A stretch of DNA of 64,000 bases from contig JAZRVT010000030.1 in the NCBI GenBank assembly GCA_045599325.1, positions 1 to 64,000 of the forward strand. The letters run 5' to 3'. Positions within the stretch are counted from its first letter, which is position 1, and each line of letters begins with the position of its first letter. Shown piece after piece: positions 32,058 through 40,475 of the stretch. The position numbers and the translations under genes are program-made. This stretch comes from Cacconaster sp045599325 (GTDB taxonomy: Bacteria > Bacteroidota > Bacteroidia > Bacteroidales > UBA932). The notes under the pieces are model-generated. The model was not told where the DNA came from, ran no database searches, and saw nothing but the letters and a program-made list of their open reading frames with translations.

Positions 32058-35000
32058 GGAGTCGGCCTGCAGGACTCTGGAATCCGTGTGGCCTCTGTAC
32101 TCCTGGGCATAGAGGCAGACGGCCTCGACTATGCCTGCCGTGAATGTTCCCTCCTGCTGGACGAAGAAGACCTCCTCCACTGTAGTGGTCTCCTCCGGAA
32201 GCAGGTCGTAGTAGAAGCTTGTGTACGACTCCTTGACGTCACGGTAGCAGCCTCCCCACCAGGAATATCCGGAGCGTTCATCCTCGAGATAGAAGCAGGC
32301 GGGACGCATCGCCTTCACCTCGACGAAACTGCGGTTCTCCGTGTTGTGGATGGTGTAGCGGGCCGTGATCTTGTCGCCGACCTTCAGATGGTCGCCCTCA
32401 TTCAGCAATGCACCGTCAGATTCACGGATGAAATTCCGCGAGACTGTGATTTCGCTGGCAGATGCCTTGACCTTGTCCATTGTCGTAGTGTATGTGTAGT
32501 ACACAGCGCCGAAGCGGAGGTCCTTCGCATTGCTGGCTATGAGTGCGTGGACAGCGTCAGTGGTTGCCACTGTGTTCTCCCAGGCCTGGTTGTGTTTCTG
32601 GAGCAGGAGCCACTGCGCTATGCCGTCGACCATCTTCTTCTGCCCGAGGGCGGAGAAGACCTCTATCAGCTGGGAGTGTGCATAGATCTCGCTGTTCATC
32701 AGGCCGCGGAACGGCATCACCGCGTTAGGGAAGTAGCAGCCCACCGTCGGATTCTCGACCGCATAGTCGGCAAGCGACTCGGACAGAGCCTTTATCCTCT
32801 TGCTGAAACCCTTCTCCCAGAACTCTGTCCCTTCGCAGCGCTGCAGGGTGCGGATCAGGCCTGCCTTCTGCAGGATAGATATCTTCTGCCAGTTCTCCTC
32901 CGTGCCTGAAAGGAACTGTCTGAAGACCTTGGCCGCATCGCTCCCCATCGGATAGTCGAGCCACTGGCTGCGGACCGACATCGCGGTCACATAGGAGAAA
33001 TGAGGTATATCCTTCGGCTTGAGGGAGCTGTATGACCTGACGAGATATGAATCCACATATTTCAGGGCCGCACTTATCACAGCAGACTCCTCCGGTGAAA
33101 CTTCGACAGCGCCGACCTGACGCAGCTGACCCATCTTCTCAAGGAAATAGAGAGTGACGGAAACGCTGGTGTTCATACCGCTGAACCAGCGGAGCCCGCC
33201 GTCAGCGGCCTGGAAACTGCGGATATGGCTGACAGCATCGCTGCGGAAGGCCTCGTCCGCGCCGGTGCCGAGGACCTTCCCCCTCATCTGGTTGATGTAG
33301 AGCTGCTGGATCCAGTTTATCGCATTGTTTACTGCAGGAGCGGAGGCAGCAGGCAGGGACTCCTTCACTGCATCGAGGGTGGAGTACTCTGCACGGACAA
33401 TCTTCGGGTTCTTTGCGCCGAACTTTTCCTGAAGCTGCTTTTCATAGTACTTGTAGCCGTGAGGCCCGCCGATCAGGAATGATGCAGCCTCGGTCAGAGT
33501 GATTGCGGCAGGCTCGACGGTCATAACATTTACCTCTCCGTCGCTGAGCTCGCCTGCCGAATACCATATCTCCACGCTTATCCTGTCAGCGGAAGGGACC
33601 TCAATCTCCCAGGCGGCTTCGTCCTGCGCACCTGCCAGAAGGTTTATCTTCTGATCCTTGAGCCCCTTGAGGCTGAGAGCCTTGCCGCTGCCGTCTGTCA
33701 GCAGGATGCGGGCGGTTCCCTTGAGTTCCCTGTCAGTCATATTGACAATCTTCGCCTTCAGGACGATACGGTCGCCCTCGCGGACAAAGAGAGGCACCGA
33801 AGGGACAACCATCAGCGGCTTCTGTACGATGACTGAGGACTCTGTGCCTCCTGTCTTGAGATACCGGTCGTGGGACATTATCAGCACCCGGAAAGTGGAG
33901 AGAAGCTCGCCCGTCTCATATTCGACAGTCGCGGTACCGTCCGGAGTTGTACGGATATGCGGGAAGAAGCCCAGCAGCTCGCCGAGATTCTGGCGCACCT
34001 CTGCCTCTGCCTCCGGCTCTTCACCTTCCCCGTTCTGCGGCACTTCGGCGCTGTCGTCCGTAAAGGACACCATCTCCATACTCTCCTCCGCAACAGCGGC
34101 ATCGGACATCACCATCGCATTCACAGCGCCGGCAGGGGCAGCCCCTTTCATCCTGGCCCCGTAGAGGACAGGGCCGCTGTAACCGGTCAAAGTAGTGGTG
34201 ACATACGGGACAGGCTTGTTCCGGACAGTGTAGAGAGGGTTGAACCTGAATGAGTTCTCACCGTACCTGTCGGATGTGACATCATAGATCGAGACCACGG
34301 ACTCGGAACCCGGTTTGGTATTGAAAGTGATGGTCTCTCTGGTGTTCGGGCCAGTCTTGTCGCGCATCGACGTAATGGCTGTCTCGAAGCAGGTGCTGTT
34401 CGGGTTGTTGAAGGTATATGTGTTGTTCAGCACCTCTCCGTTGCGGAATCCGAAGAAAGTGATTTTGACAGAGGTGCCGTAAGATTCCTTGAAAGGAAGA
34501 GTGATGCGCCTCATCTCATTCTTCAGGTGGAGATGCTCGACAGAGAGCCGGTCGTGACCGTCCATCATCTCCATCTCGAGATAGAGGTCCTCCTCGCTTG
34601 TGCCGAGAAGGAAATCAATGCCTCCCTCAGTCTGTACAGGGTAGTAGAAATAGAGCGACTTGAAAGGAAGCACCCTGTCATCACGGCCGATTACGACTAT
34701 CTTGCGGGTTGTCTCCATAGTGCGGCCTCGATACTCCGTGGAAGCGTGGATCTCGTAAGCCCCTGAAGGGATTCCGGCAAAATCGAAGGCGACAGGCTCG
34801 TTGCCTGTGAACTTCCCTTTATACCTGACTGTTGAATCCTGTATCACCTCGTAGGTGCCTCTGGCAGCATAAGGAGTGCCGTTCAGGGTGGTGGTCCTCA
34901 CTGTGAACTCACCTGTCACGCTCTTGTCAACTATCGAGCGGTCCTCTCTGGTCTGCTGGCTGGAGACCTCGACATTGATGTCGAGAGGAATGTCGCTGAC

Positions 35001-36830
35001 CGGGATATTGACGCTCTGCTCGTGGGTCTCACCCTGAGGGTCCGTCGCTTTTATCTCTATGCGGAATGAAGCTGAAATCAGTTCATCAGCATCAGCCTCC
35101 TCCGGTCTTTCGGCCGCGAATGTCACATTGAAGCAGCCGCTGGCGTCAGCGGTGACCCTGCCCTCGGAGACAACGGCTGTCGGGAACCATTTGTACTGGG
35201 CGCCGTTCGTCCAGGCGGAGCGCTCGACCCTGTAAGTCACCGAAGCGCCGGCCACGGAATATCCTGCATAGCTCGTAAGGACGCCCTTCTGCGACACTAC
35301 ATCTCCGAAGCAGTTCACCTCCTCGCTGCGCGGGAGGGACATTGAGAAAGTCGGACGCTTGTACTGCTCGACCCTGACGCTTGCCGACCCCCAGGATGAC
35401 GATATCATATAGCGGCCGTTGCGGCCGTCGGACGGTATGGTGAAGAAACCGCTTGCCGAACCCATATCGTTGGTCACCAGGTTGAGCGTGTCAAGGTTCT
35501 CGCTGCTTGAAGAGTGGCGGAATGTAACCTCAACCGCCTTGTTCGGGAGCACCTCACCGTTGAGGCCGTCGCTTTTGTAACATATTATCTTGAAATAAAC
35601 CCTCTCGCCCGGCTTGTAGAGGGCCCGGTCGGTAAAGATAGAGCAGTTGTCGGCCTGGACCGGGATGTAATTGCCGGAGCTCTGATAGCCGTATCGCTCG
35701 AGATACATCAGCGGAGCGCCGGTGTCGCCCTCCACGCTGAGGCGCACGTACCAGTCGCGGTCCTTGTCTTTCAGCTCTTCGGAGAGGTCAGCGAAAGTGA
35801 AGCCATCCAGAGCAAGGTCGAAGGCGTTCCTGCTCTTCAAGGCATACACGCCCTTGCGCTCTTCGTGGCCCGGGTTCTTGAAACTCTCCACGAAGACCTT
35901 GCCGTAAGGCCTGCCGCTCAACAGGTCAGCAGCATAGACCTCTGCCTTGCCGGACCTGATGCGCAGGGCCCCGGCCACATCGCTCACCTGAATTTTCGAG
36001 AATGAAGATTCCTTGCCGGACCAGACGCGCACCACGTACACTCCGGGAGAAGGGAACTCAATCTTCTCCTTCCTGGTCTCTTCGATATTGTAGTCATTGG
36101 CAAAGCCACATATAGTCCTGGACGACACAAGGGTGGAGTTCTTCTTGAGAACGTCCGCAGATCCTTCATAAAGATACGTAAGATGGCGGTTCTCATCCAT
36201 CCTGTACACTTCGAGCACTGCCTGGGAGACATTGCGGCTCGATACCGCGAGAGTGACGCCCTCCGACGGGGAGACCTGTCCGCTGCCTGTGATATAGATG
36301 GACTGGGAATCCATACCGTCAATCATATTCTGGATCCTCTCCCTGTATTCCTTGGAAGGCTTCATCGCAAGCAGTTCCCGGCATTCGGCACGGACTGCCC
36401 TGTAATCCTCTCCCGTATGCATATATTTCCTGTCTGCATCTGACTTGTGGTTGCAGAGCCTCTTCCAATAGAGAATCATCACCCTCGGGTGATCCTTGTA
36501 TTTCTCTATATTGGCATCGAGGTCACCTTCCAGGACCTTGGCCCTGACAGGGAAGAGAGAGGAGTATCTGTATGTATCGGCCTCTTTCCAGTTGTATTGC
36601 TGAAGGCAGGAGTAGAGCCGTTCCGCAACCACATACTGCTCGAGTTCATCGCCGGCGGCGACGGCCTTGGCCTCCAGTTGCTTGAGATAATCCGCGGCAG
36701 TCTGAGGCCTGCCCTCTTTCTCGGCCTTCTCGACCTTCGCCCATAATGATAATGAGGAATATATATCAGCGGCATTCATAGTTATGGTTGTTGCTAATAA
36801 AAGTGTAAGAAGAATAATCGCTCGTTTCAT
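32052..36830 (-). CDS. Alpha-2-macroglobulin family protein without thioester
   Basis: 1592 aa with a signal peptide (MKRAIILLTLLLATTITMNAA) but no lipobox. The N-terminal 180 residues are helical. The MG2-type block FTDRALYKPGERVYFK is at about 400, the A2M domain (YETGELLSTFRVLIMS and VVPSVPLFVREGDR) at about 970-1020, and the helical thioester-type domain at about 1140-1400. The usual CxEQ thioester is not present at the start of that domain, where the sequence reads SLPAASAPAVNNAINWIQQL. Bacterial A2M proteins trap or inhibit proteases in the periplasm; thioester-free forms are known. The promoter-like TAACTTTA (36850-36857) deviates at one base. It converges with the phosphatase fusion. 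Confidence 0.9.
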   Translation of the reverse strand: MKRAIILLTLLLATTITMNAADIYSSLSLWAKVEKAEKEGRPQTAADYLKQLEAKAVAAGDELEQYVVAERLYSCLQQYNWKEADTYRYSSLFPVRAKVLEGDLDANIEKYKDHPRVMILYWKRLCNHKSDADRKYMHTGEDYRAVRAECRELLAMKPSKEYRERIQNMIDGMDSQSIYITGSGQVSPSEGVTLAVSSRNVSQAVLEVYRMDENRHLTYLYEGSADVLKKNSTLVSSRTICGFANDYNIEETRKEKIEFPSPGVYVVRVWSGKESSFSKIQVSDVAGALRIRSGKAEVYAADLLSGRPYGKVFVESFKNPGHEERKGVYALKSRNAFDLALDGFTFADLSEELKDKDRDWYVRLSVEGDTGAPLMYLERYGYQSSGNYIPVQADNCSIFTDRALYKPGERVYFKIICYKSDGLNGEVLPNKAVEVTFRHSSSSENLDTLNLVTNDMGSASGFFTIPSDGRNGRYMISSSWGSASVRVEQYKRPTFSMSLPRSEEVNCFGDVVSQKGVLTSYAGYSVAGASVTYRVERSAWTNGAQYKWFPTAVVSEGRVTADASGCFNVTFAAERPEEADADELISASFRIEIKATDPQGETHEQSVNIPVSDIPLDINVEVSSQQTREDRSIVDKSVTGEFTVRTTTLNGTPYAARGTYEVIQDSTVRYKGKFTGNEPVAFDFAGIPSGAYEIHASTEYRGRTMETTRKIVVIGRDDRVLPFKSLYFYYPVQTEGGIDFLLGTSEEDLYLEMEMMDGHDRLSVEHLHLKNEMRRITLPFKESYGTSVKITFFGFRNGEVLNNTYTFNNPNSTCFETAITSMRDKTGPNTRETITFNTKPGSESVVSIYDVTSDRYGENSFRFNPLYTVRNKPVPYVTTTLTGYSGPVLYGARMKGAAPAGAVNAMVMSDAAVAEESMEMVSFTDDSAEVPQNGEGEEPEAEAEVRQNLGELLGFFPHIRTTPDGTATVEYETGELLSTFRVLIMSHDRYLKTGGTESSVIVQKPLMVVPSVPLFVREGDRIVLKAKIVNMTDRELKGTARILLTDGSGKALSLKGLKDQKINLLAGAQDEAAWEIEVPSADRISVEIWYSAGELSDGEVNVMTVEPAAITLTEAASFLIGGPHGYKYYEKQLQEKFGAKNPKIVRAEYSTLDAVKESLPAASAPAVNNAINWIQQLYINQMRGKVLGTGADEAFRSDAVSHIRSFQAADGGLRWFSGMNTSVSVTLYFLEKMGQLRQVGAVEVSPEESAVISAALKYVDSYLVRSYSSLKPKDIPHFSYVTAMSVRSQWLDYPMGSDAAKVFRQFLSGTEENWQKISILQKAGLIRTLQRCEGTEFWEKGFSKRIKALSESLADYAVENPTVGCYFPNAVMPFRGLMNSEIYAHSQLIEVFSALGQKKMVDGIAQWLLLQKHNQAWENTVATTDAVHALIASNAKDLRFGAVYYTYTTTMDKVKASASEITVSRNFIRESDGALLNEGDHLKVGDKITARYTIHNTENRSFVEVKAMRPACFYLEDERSGYSWWGGCYRDVKESYTSFYYDLLPEETTTVEEVFFVQQEGTFTAGIVEAVCLYAQEYRGHTDSRVLQADSL

Positions 36831-36860
36831 CGCTTTCTTGATTGTCTCATAAAGTTAGGA

Positions 36861-36908
36861 AAAAAGATGGTCACTCCGCCGGAATCCGGACAAAGTGACC
36901 ATCTTTTC
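36861..36908 (-). terminator. Terminator after nupG
   Basis: A 14-base perfect inverted repeat (AAAAGATGGTCACT, 36862-36875, with AGTGACCATCTTTT, 36894-36907) encloses a smaller CCGGATTCCGG hairpin and ends in a T run on the minus strand. It separates the tgt-lptG-nupG operon from the alpha-2-macroglobulin gene. Confidence 0.8.
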
Positions 36909-36925
36909 AAATAGCGGACCAACCT

Positions 36926-38206
36926 CTATTTCTGCTGAGGATTGTGCTTGTACTTGAACACAAAAGCAAAGACGACAGCGAGAAGGAGAGCGTAGGCTGC
37001 GAAGATGTACCAGCAGGTGCTCCAGCTTGACATCAGGGCCTCGCCGCTCTTGCCGACAGTGAAATGGTTGACCACAGCCTGTGCCGCGAGGGTTCCCAGG
37101 GCCGGGCCGATGCCGTTGGTCATCATAATGAGAAGACCCTGTGCGCTGTTGCGGATGGAGGTGTCAGTGTTGTTGTCCACAAAGAGGGACCCGGAGATAT
37201 TGAAGAAGTCGAAGGCCACACCGTAGACAATCATCGAGAGGATGAAGAGCCATACGCCGCCGCCCGGGTTGCCGAGTCCGAAGAACGCAAAGCGGAGAGT
37301 CCACGCGAACATCGCTATGAGCATCACTTTCTTGATGCCGAACTTGCGGAGGCAGAACGGAATCAGAAGGATGCAGAGAGTCTCGGATATCTGAGAGAGG
37401 GAGATCAGCATATTGGAGTGCTTCACACCGAAGGTGTCTGCATACTGAGGCAGCTGTCCGAAGCTCTCGAGGAACGGATTGCCGAAGCTGTTGGTGATCT
37501 GGAGAGCGATGCCCAGGAGCATCGAGAAGATGAAGAAGACTGCCATCTTCGAATCCTTGAAGAGGGTGGAGGCGCGGAGGCCGAGGGCGTCCACGAAAGA
37601 CTTCTTCTCTGCATTCCTGTTGACAGGGCAGGCAGGGAGCGAGAGGGCGTATCCTGCGAGGACAAGGCTCAGGACTCCGGAGGTGACATACTGCATCGCA
37701 TTGCTCTGGAAACCGGTCAGGTCCACGAACCACATCGAGAGGATGAAGCCGATGGTGCCGAAGACGCGGATCGGAGGGAAGGCCTTGACTGTGTCCAGCC
37801 CCGCCACATCGAGGGCGTTGTATGAGACTGCGTTGCCGAGAGCGAGTGTCGGCATAAAGAAGGCGATGCTGAGGGAGTAGAGGGTGAAGAGGGTGCCGAA
37901 CTGCACTGAATCACCCGCCCTGCATCCATAGATGCCGGCTGCAATCATAAAGATGCCGGCCAGCAGATGACAGAGGCTGTAGACCTTCTGGGCAGGTATC
38001 CACTTGTCTGCCAGAATGCCCATAAGGGCAGGCATAAAGATGGAGACAATGCCCTGGATGGAGAAGAACCATCCGATCTGGGTTGCAAGACCGACTCCTG
38101 CGAGATAGCGCCCCTGGGAGGTGAGATATGCGCCCCACACGGCGAACTCGAGGAAATTCATAATGATGAGCCTGAGCTTCATCGACTTGTTCTGGTTTGA
38201 TGCCAT
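36926..38206 (-). CDS. nupG: Nucleoside:H+ symporter (NupG-like MFS permease)
   Basis: 426 aa with about 12 membrane helices. The N-terminal block MKLRLIIMNFLEFAVWGAYLTSQGRYL is characteristic of NupG/XapB-type nucleoside permeases, as are PALMGILADKWIPAQK and the C-terminal FDFFNISGSLFVDNN. It imports nucleosides across the inner membrane. The start could be the ATG at 38206 or the one 8 codons later (MKLRL). It is the last gene of tgt-lptG-nupG, 12 bases after lptG. Confidence 0.88.
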   Translation of the reverse strand: MASNQNKSMKLRLIIMNFLEFAVWGAYLTSQGRYLAGVGLATQIGWFFSIQGIVSIFMPALMGILADKWIPAQKVYSLCHLLAGIFMIAAGIYGCRAGDSVQFGTLFTLYSLSIAFFMPTLALGNAVSYNALDVAGLDTVKAFPPIRVFGTIGFILSMWFVDLTGFQSNAMQYVTSGVLSLVLAGYALSLPACPVNRNAEKKSFVDALGLRASTLFKDSKMAVFFIFSMLLGIALQITNSFGNPFLESFGQLPQYADTFGVKHSNMLISLSQISETLCILLIPFCLRKFGIKKVMLIAMFAWTLRFAFFGLGNPGGGVWLFILSMIVYGVAFDFFNISGSLFVDNNTDTSIRNSAQGLLIMMTNGIGPALGTLAAQAVVNHFTVGKSGEALMSSWSTCWYIFAAYALLLAVVFAFVFKYKHNPQQK

Positions 38207-38218
38207 AGTATGTTGTTT

Positions 38219-39313
38219 CTATTTAGGTGCAAGTCTGTAAAGGATGAGAGCCACAACCGTGAAGAGGATGTTCGGAATCCACAGGGCAAGGGCGGGAGCC
38301 ATAATCCCCGTATGTACAAACATCTGGCTGAAGCGCATGAAGAGGATATACGAGAAACTGAGCGCCAGTCCGATACCGATGTTCAGGCCCAGGCCTCCCC
38401 TCTTCTTCCTTGAGGAAAGTGATACCGCTATGATTGTAAGCACAAAAGCGGAGAAAGGCATCGCTATGCGGTTGTTCTTCTCGATGAGTGCACGCTTGAC
38501 TGTGGCGTCGCCCCTCATCTTCTGCTCGGCTATTAGGGCGTTCAGATCCTTCTTGGAAAGCGATTCGGCAATATTCTGCCGCCGGTAGAAGTCCTCGACC
38601 GTCAGGCTGATGACTGTGTCGAGCGAAGAGCCCGCCCTGACAATCTCCGATTCTCCGTAGAAGTCACGGAGATAGTAGTTGCGGAGCCTCCAGCCGCAGA
38701 AAGTGGTGTCCCACGCGGCTGATTCAGCGGAGAGCTTGCTCTTGAGCTCGCCGTCCTCGATTTTCTCCAGAGTGAATCTGTATCCGGTGTTCGCCCACTG
38801 GCTGAACTGTTCCAGATAGACAAACTCCCCGGGCGATATCTGATAGTGGATGTTCCGCTGGTTGTTCGCCGTCTTCTGCACCTTGATGTACTTGTTCTCG
38901 AACTCGAGCCGCTTGTGGTTCGCAGGAGGGATGATGTAGAGGCTCATCAGCAGGGAGACACCGGCAATCACGGCGGCGCAGGCCATATAAGGGGCCATAA
39001 GCCTCCTGAAACTGATGCCGCCCGAGAGGATGGCCACAATCTCGCTGTTCTGCGCCATCTTGGAGGTGAAGAAGATGGCGGATATGAAGACGAAGAGCGG
39101 CGCGAAGCTGTTGACTATCCACGGTATGAACCCTGCGTAGTAGTCGAAGACTATCTCATTGAGAGGCACCTGCTTGTCCACGAACTTGTCCACCTTCTCG
39201 CTTAGGTCGAAGACCACCACGATGAGGATGGCTATGAGTATGGTGAAGATGAAAGTGCCAAGGAATTTCTTGACAATGTACTTGTCGATCTGTTTGAGGC
39301 GCGGCAGTTTCAT
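38219..39313 (-). CDS. LptF/LptG family lipopolysaccharide export permease
   Basis: 364 aa with the YjgP/YjgQ layout: three N-terminal helices (starting QIDKYIVKKFLGTFIFTILIAI), a periplasmic domain, and three C-terminal helices. SKMAQNSEIVAILSGGISFRRLM is the coupling-helix region contacting the LptB ATPase. It would pair with a second permease; the only other one visible is the Fmt fusion at 24272. The position directly after tgt (3-base gap) is the conserved Bacteroidales arrangement. It moves lipopolysaccharide from the inner membrane into the Lpt bridge. Confidence 0.93.
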   Translation of the reverse strand: MKLPRLKQIDKYIVKKFLGTFIFTILIAILIVVVFDLSEKVDKFVDKQVPLNEIVFDYYAGFIPWIVNSFAPLFVFISAIFFTSKMAQNSEIVAILSGGISFRRLMAPYMACAAVIAGVSLLMSLYIIPPANHKRLEFENKYIKVQKTANNQRNIHYQISPGEFVYLEQFSQWANTGYRFTLEKIEDGELKSKLSAESAAWDTTFCGWRLRNYYLRDFYGESEIVRAGSSLDTVISLTVEDFYRRQNIAESLSKKDLNALIAEQKMRGDATVKRALIEKNNRIAMPFSAFVLTIIAVSLSSRKKRGGLGLNIGIGLALSFSYILFMRFSQMFVHTGIMAPALALWIPNILFTVVALILYRLAPK

Positions 39314-39316
39314 CGT

Positions 39317-40447
39317 CTAAAGTCTGTTGTCGAGTTTCTTTACCATTGCATCTTTCCAGGAGGCGAAGTCACCGGCCTCAATATGCCCGCGGGCCTGCTC
39401 CACGAGGTGGAGGTAGAAGGCGAGGTTGTGCTGGCTGGCGATCTGGGCTGCAAGCATCTCCCCTGCGGAGAAGAGATGCCTCAGGTAAGCCTTGGAGTAG
39501 CAGCGGTCAACAAAAGATGTTCCATTCGGATCGAGCGGAGAGAAATCATCCGCCCATTTCCTGTTTTTGATGTGTATCGTCCCTTCGCTGGTGAAGAGCA
39601 TCGCGTTGCGGCCGTTGCGCGTAGGCATGACGCAGTCGAACATATCGACTCCGCGTGCGATGCCTTCAAGGAGGTTGGAAGGGGTGCCGACGCCCATCAG
39701 ATAGCGTGGTCTCTCCTCCGGAAGAAGCGGATGGAGGATTTCCAGCATCTCATACATCTTCTCGGTAGGCTCGCCCACAGCAAGCCCGCCGATGGCATAG
39801 CCCTCGCGGTTCAGCGAGACTGCGTGCTCGGCAGCCCTTCGGCGCAGGTCAGGATAGACACACCCCTGGACAATAGGGAAGAAAGTCTGGCTGTAGCCGT
39901 AGAGCGGCTCCGTCTCATCGAACCTGCGGACACATCTCTCGAGCCACCGCTGCGTGAGGCCGAGGGATTTCTCAGCATATTTGTATTCGGCATCCCCGGG
40001 GCAGCATTCGTCAAGCGCCATTATGATGTCGGCGCCGATGACGCGCTGCGTGTCCACATTGTTCTCCGGGGTGAATATGTGGCGGGAACCGTCGATATGG
40101 CTCTGGAAGACGCATCCCTCCTCGGTCAGTTTCCTGCTCTGAGCAAGGGAGAAGACCTGGAACCCGCCGCTGTCCGTCAGAATCGGGCGGTCCCACGAGG
40201 TGAAGCGGTGGAGGCCTCCGGCCGCCTTCAGGGTGTCAAGCCCCGGACGGAGGTAGAGGTGATAGGTGTTGCCCAGAATGATCTGAGCCTGTATGTCCTC
40301 CTTGAGGTCACGGTGATACACGCCCTTGACAGAGCCGACAGTACCGACAGGCATAAATATCGGGGTCCTGACCGGTCCGTGGTCAGTCTCGATGAGGCCG
40401 AGCCGGGCGCCGGTCTGGCTGTCTTTTTTCAGGAGCGTGAATTTCAT
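39317..40447 (-). CDS. tgt: tRNA-guanine transglycosylase
   Basis: 376 aa from the ATG at 40447 (MKFTLLKKDSQTGARLG). Active-site features: the catalytic Asp in LTDSGGFQVFSL, the substrate loop SHIDGSRHIFTPE, the second Asp in DMFDCVMPTRNGRNAMLF, and the zinc cluster CYSKAYLRHLF with further ligands. It swaps guanine-34 for preQ1 in the first step of queuosine synthesis in tRNA; queG for the last step is at 28268. The -7 box lies only 6 bases before the ATG, so the mRNA is probably almost leaderless. Confidence 0.97.
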   Translation of the reverse strand: MKFTLLKKDSQTGARLGLIETDHGPVRTPIFMPVGTVGSVKGVYHRDLKEDIQAQIILGNTYHLYLRPGLDTLKAAGGLHRFTSWDRPILTDSGGFQVFSLAQSRKLTEEGCVFQSHIDGSRHIFTPENNVDTQRVIGADIIMALDECCPGDAEYKYAEKSLGLTQRWLERCVRRFDETEPLYGYSQTFFPIVQGCVYPDLRRRAAEHAVSLNREGYAIGGLAVGEPTEKMYEMLEILHPLLPEERPRYLMGVGTPSNLLEGIARGVDMFDCVMPTRNGRNAMLFTSEGTIHIKNRKWADDFSPLDPNGTSFVDRCYSKAYLRHLFSAGEMLAAQIASQHNLAFYLHLVEQARGHIEAGDFASWKDAMVKKLDNRL

Positions 40448-40453
40448 AGCCTG

Positions 40454-40461
40454 CAAAGATA
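40454..40461 (-). promoter_or_regulatory. tgt: Bacteroidota -7 box (TATCTTTG) for tgt-lptG-nupG
   Basis: TATCTTTG on the minus strand, 6 bases before the tgt ATG. Confidence 0.6.
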
Positions 40462-40475
40462 ATAAAAGTCAGGGT

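Noticed and set aside
39383..40462. 359-codon open frame on the plus strand opposite tgt
   Set aside because: It is the exact antisense of tgt, has no signal or domain, and similar long antisense frames occur across this GC-rich DNA.
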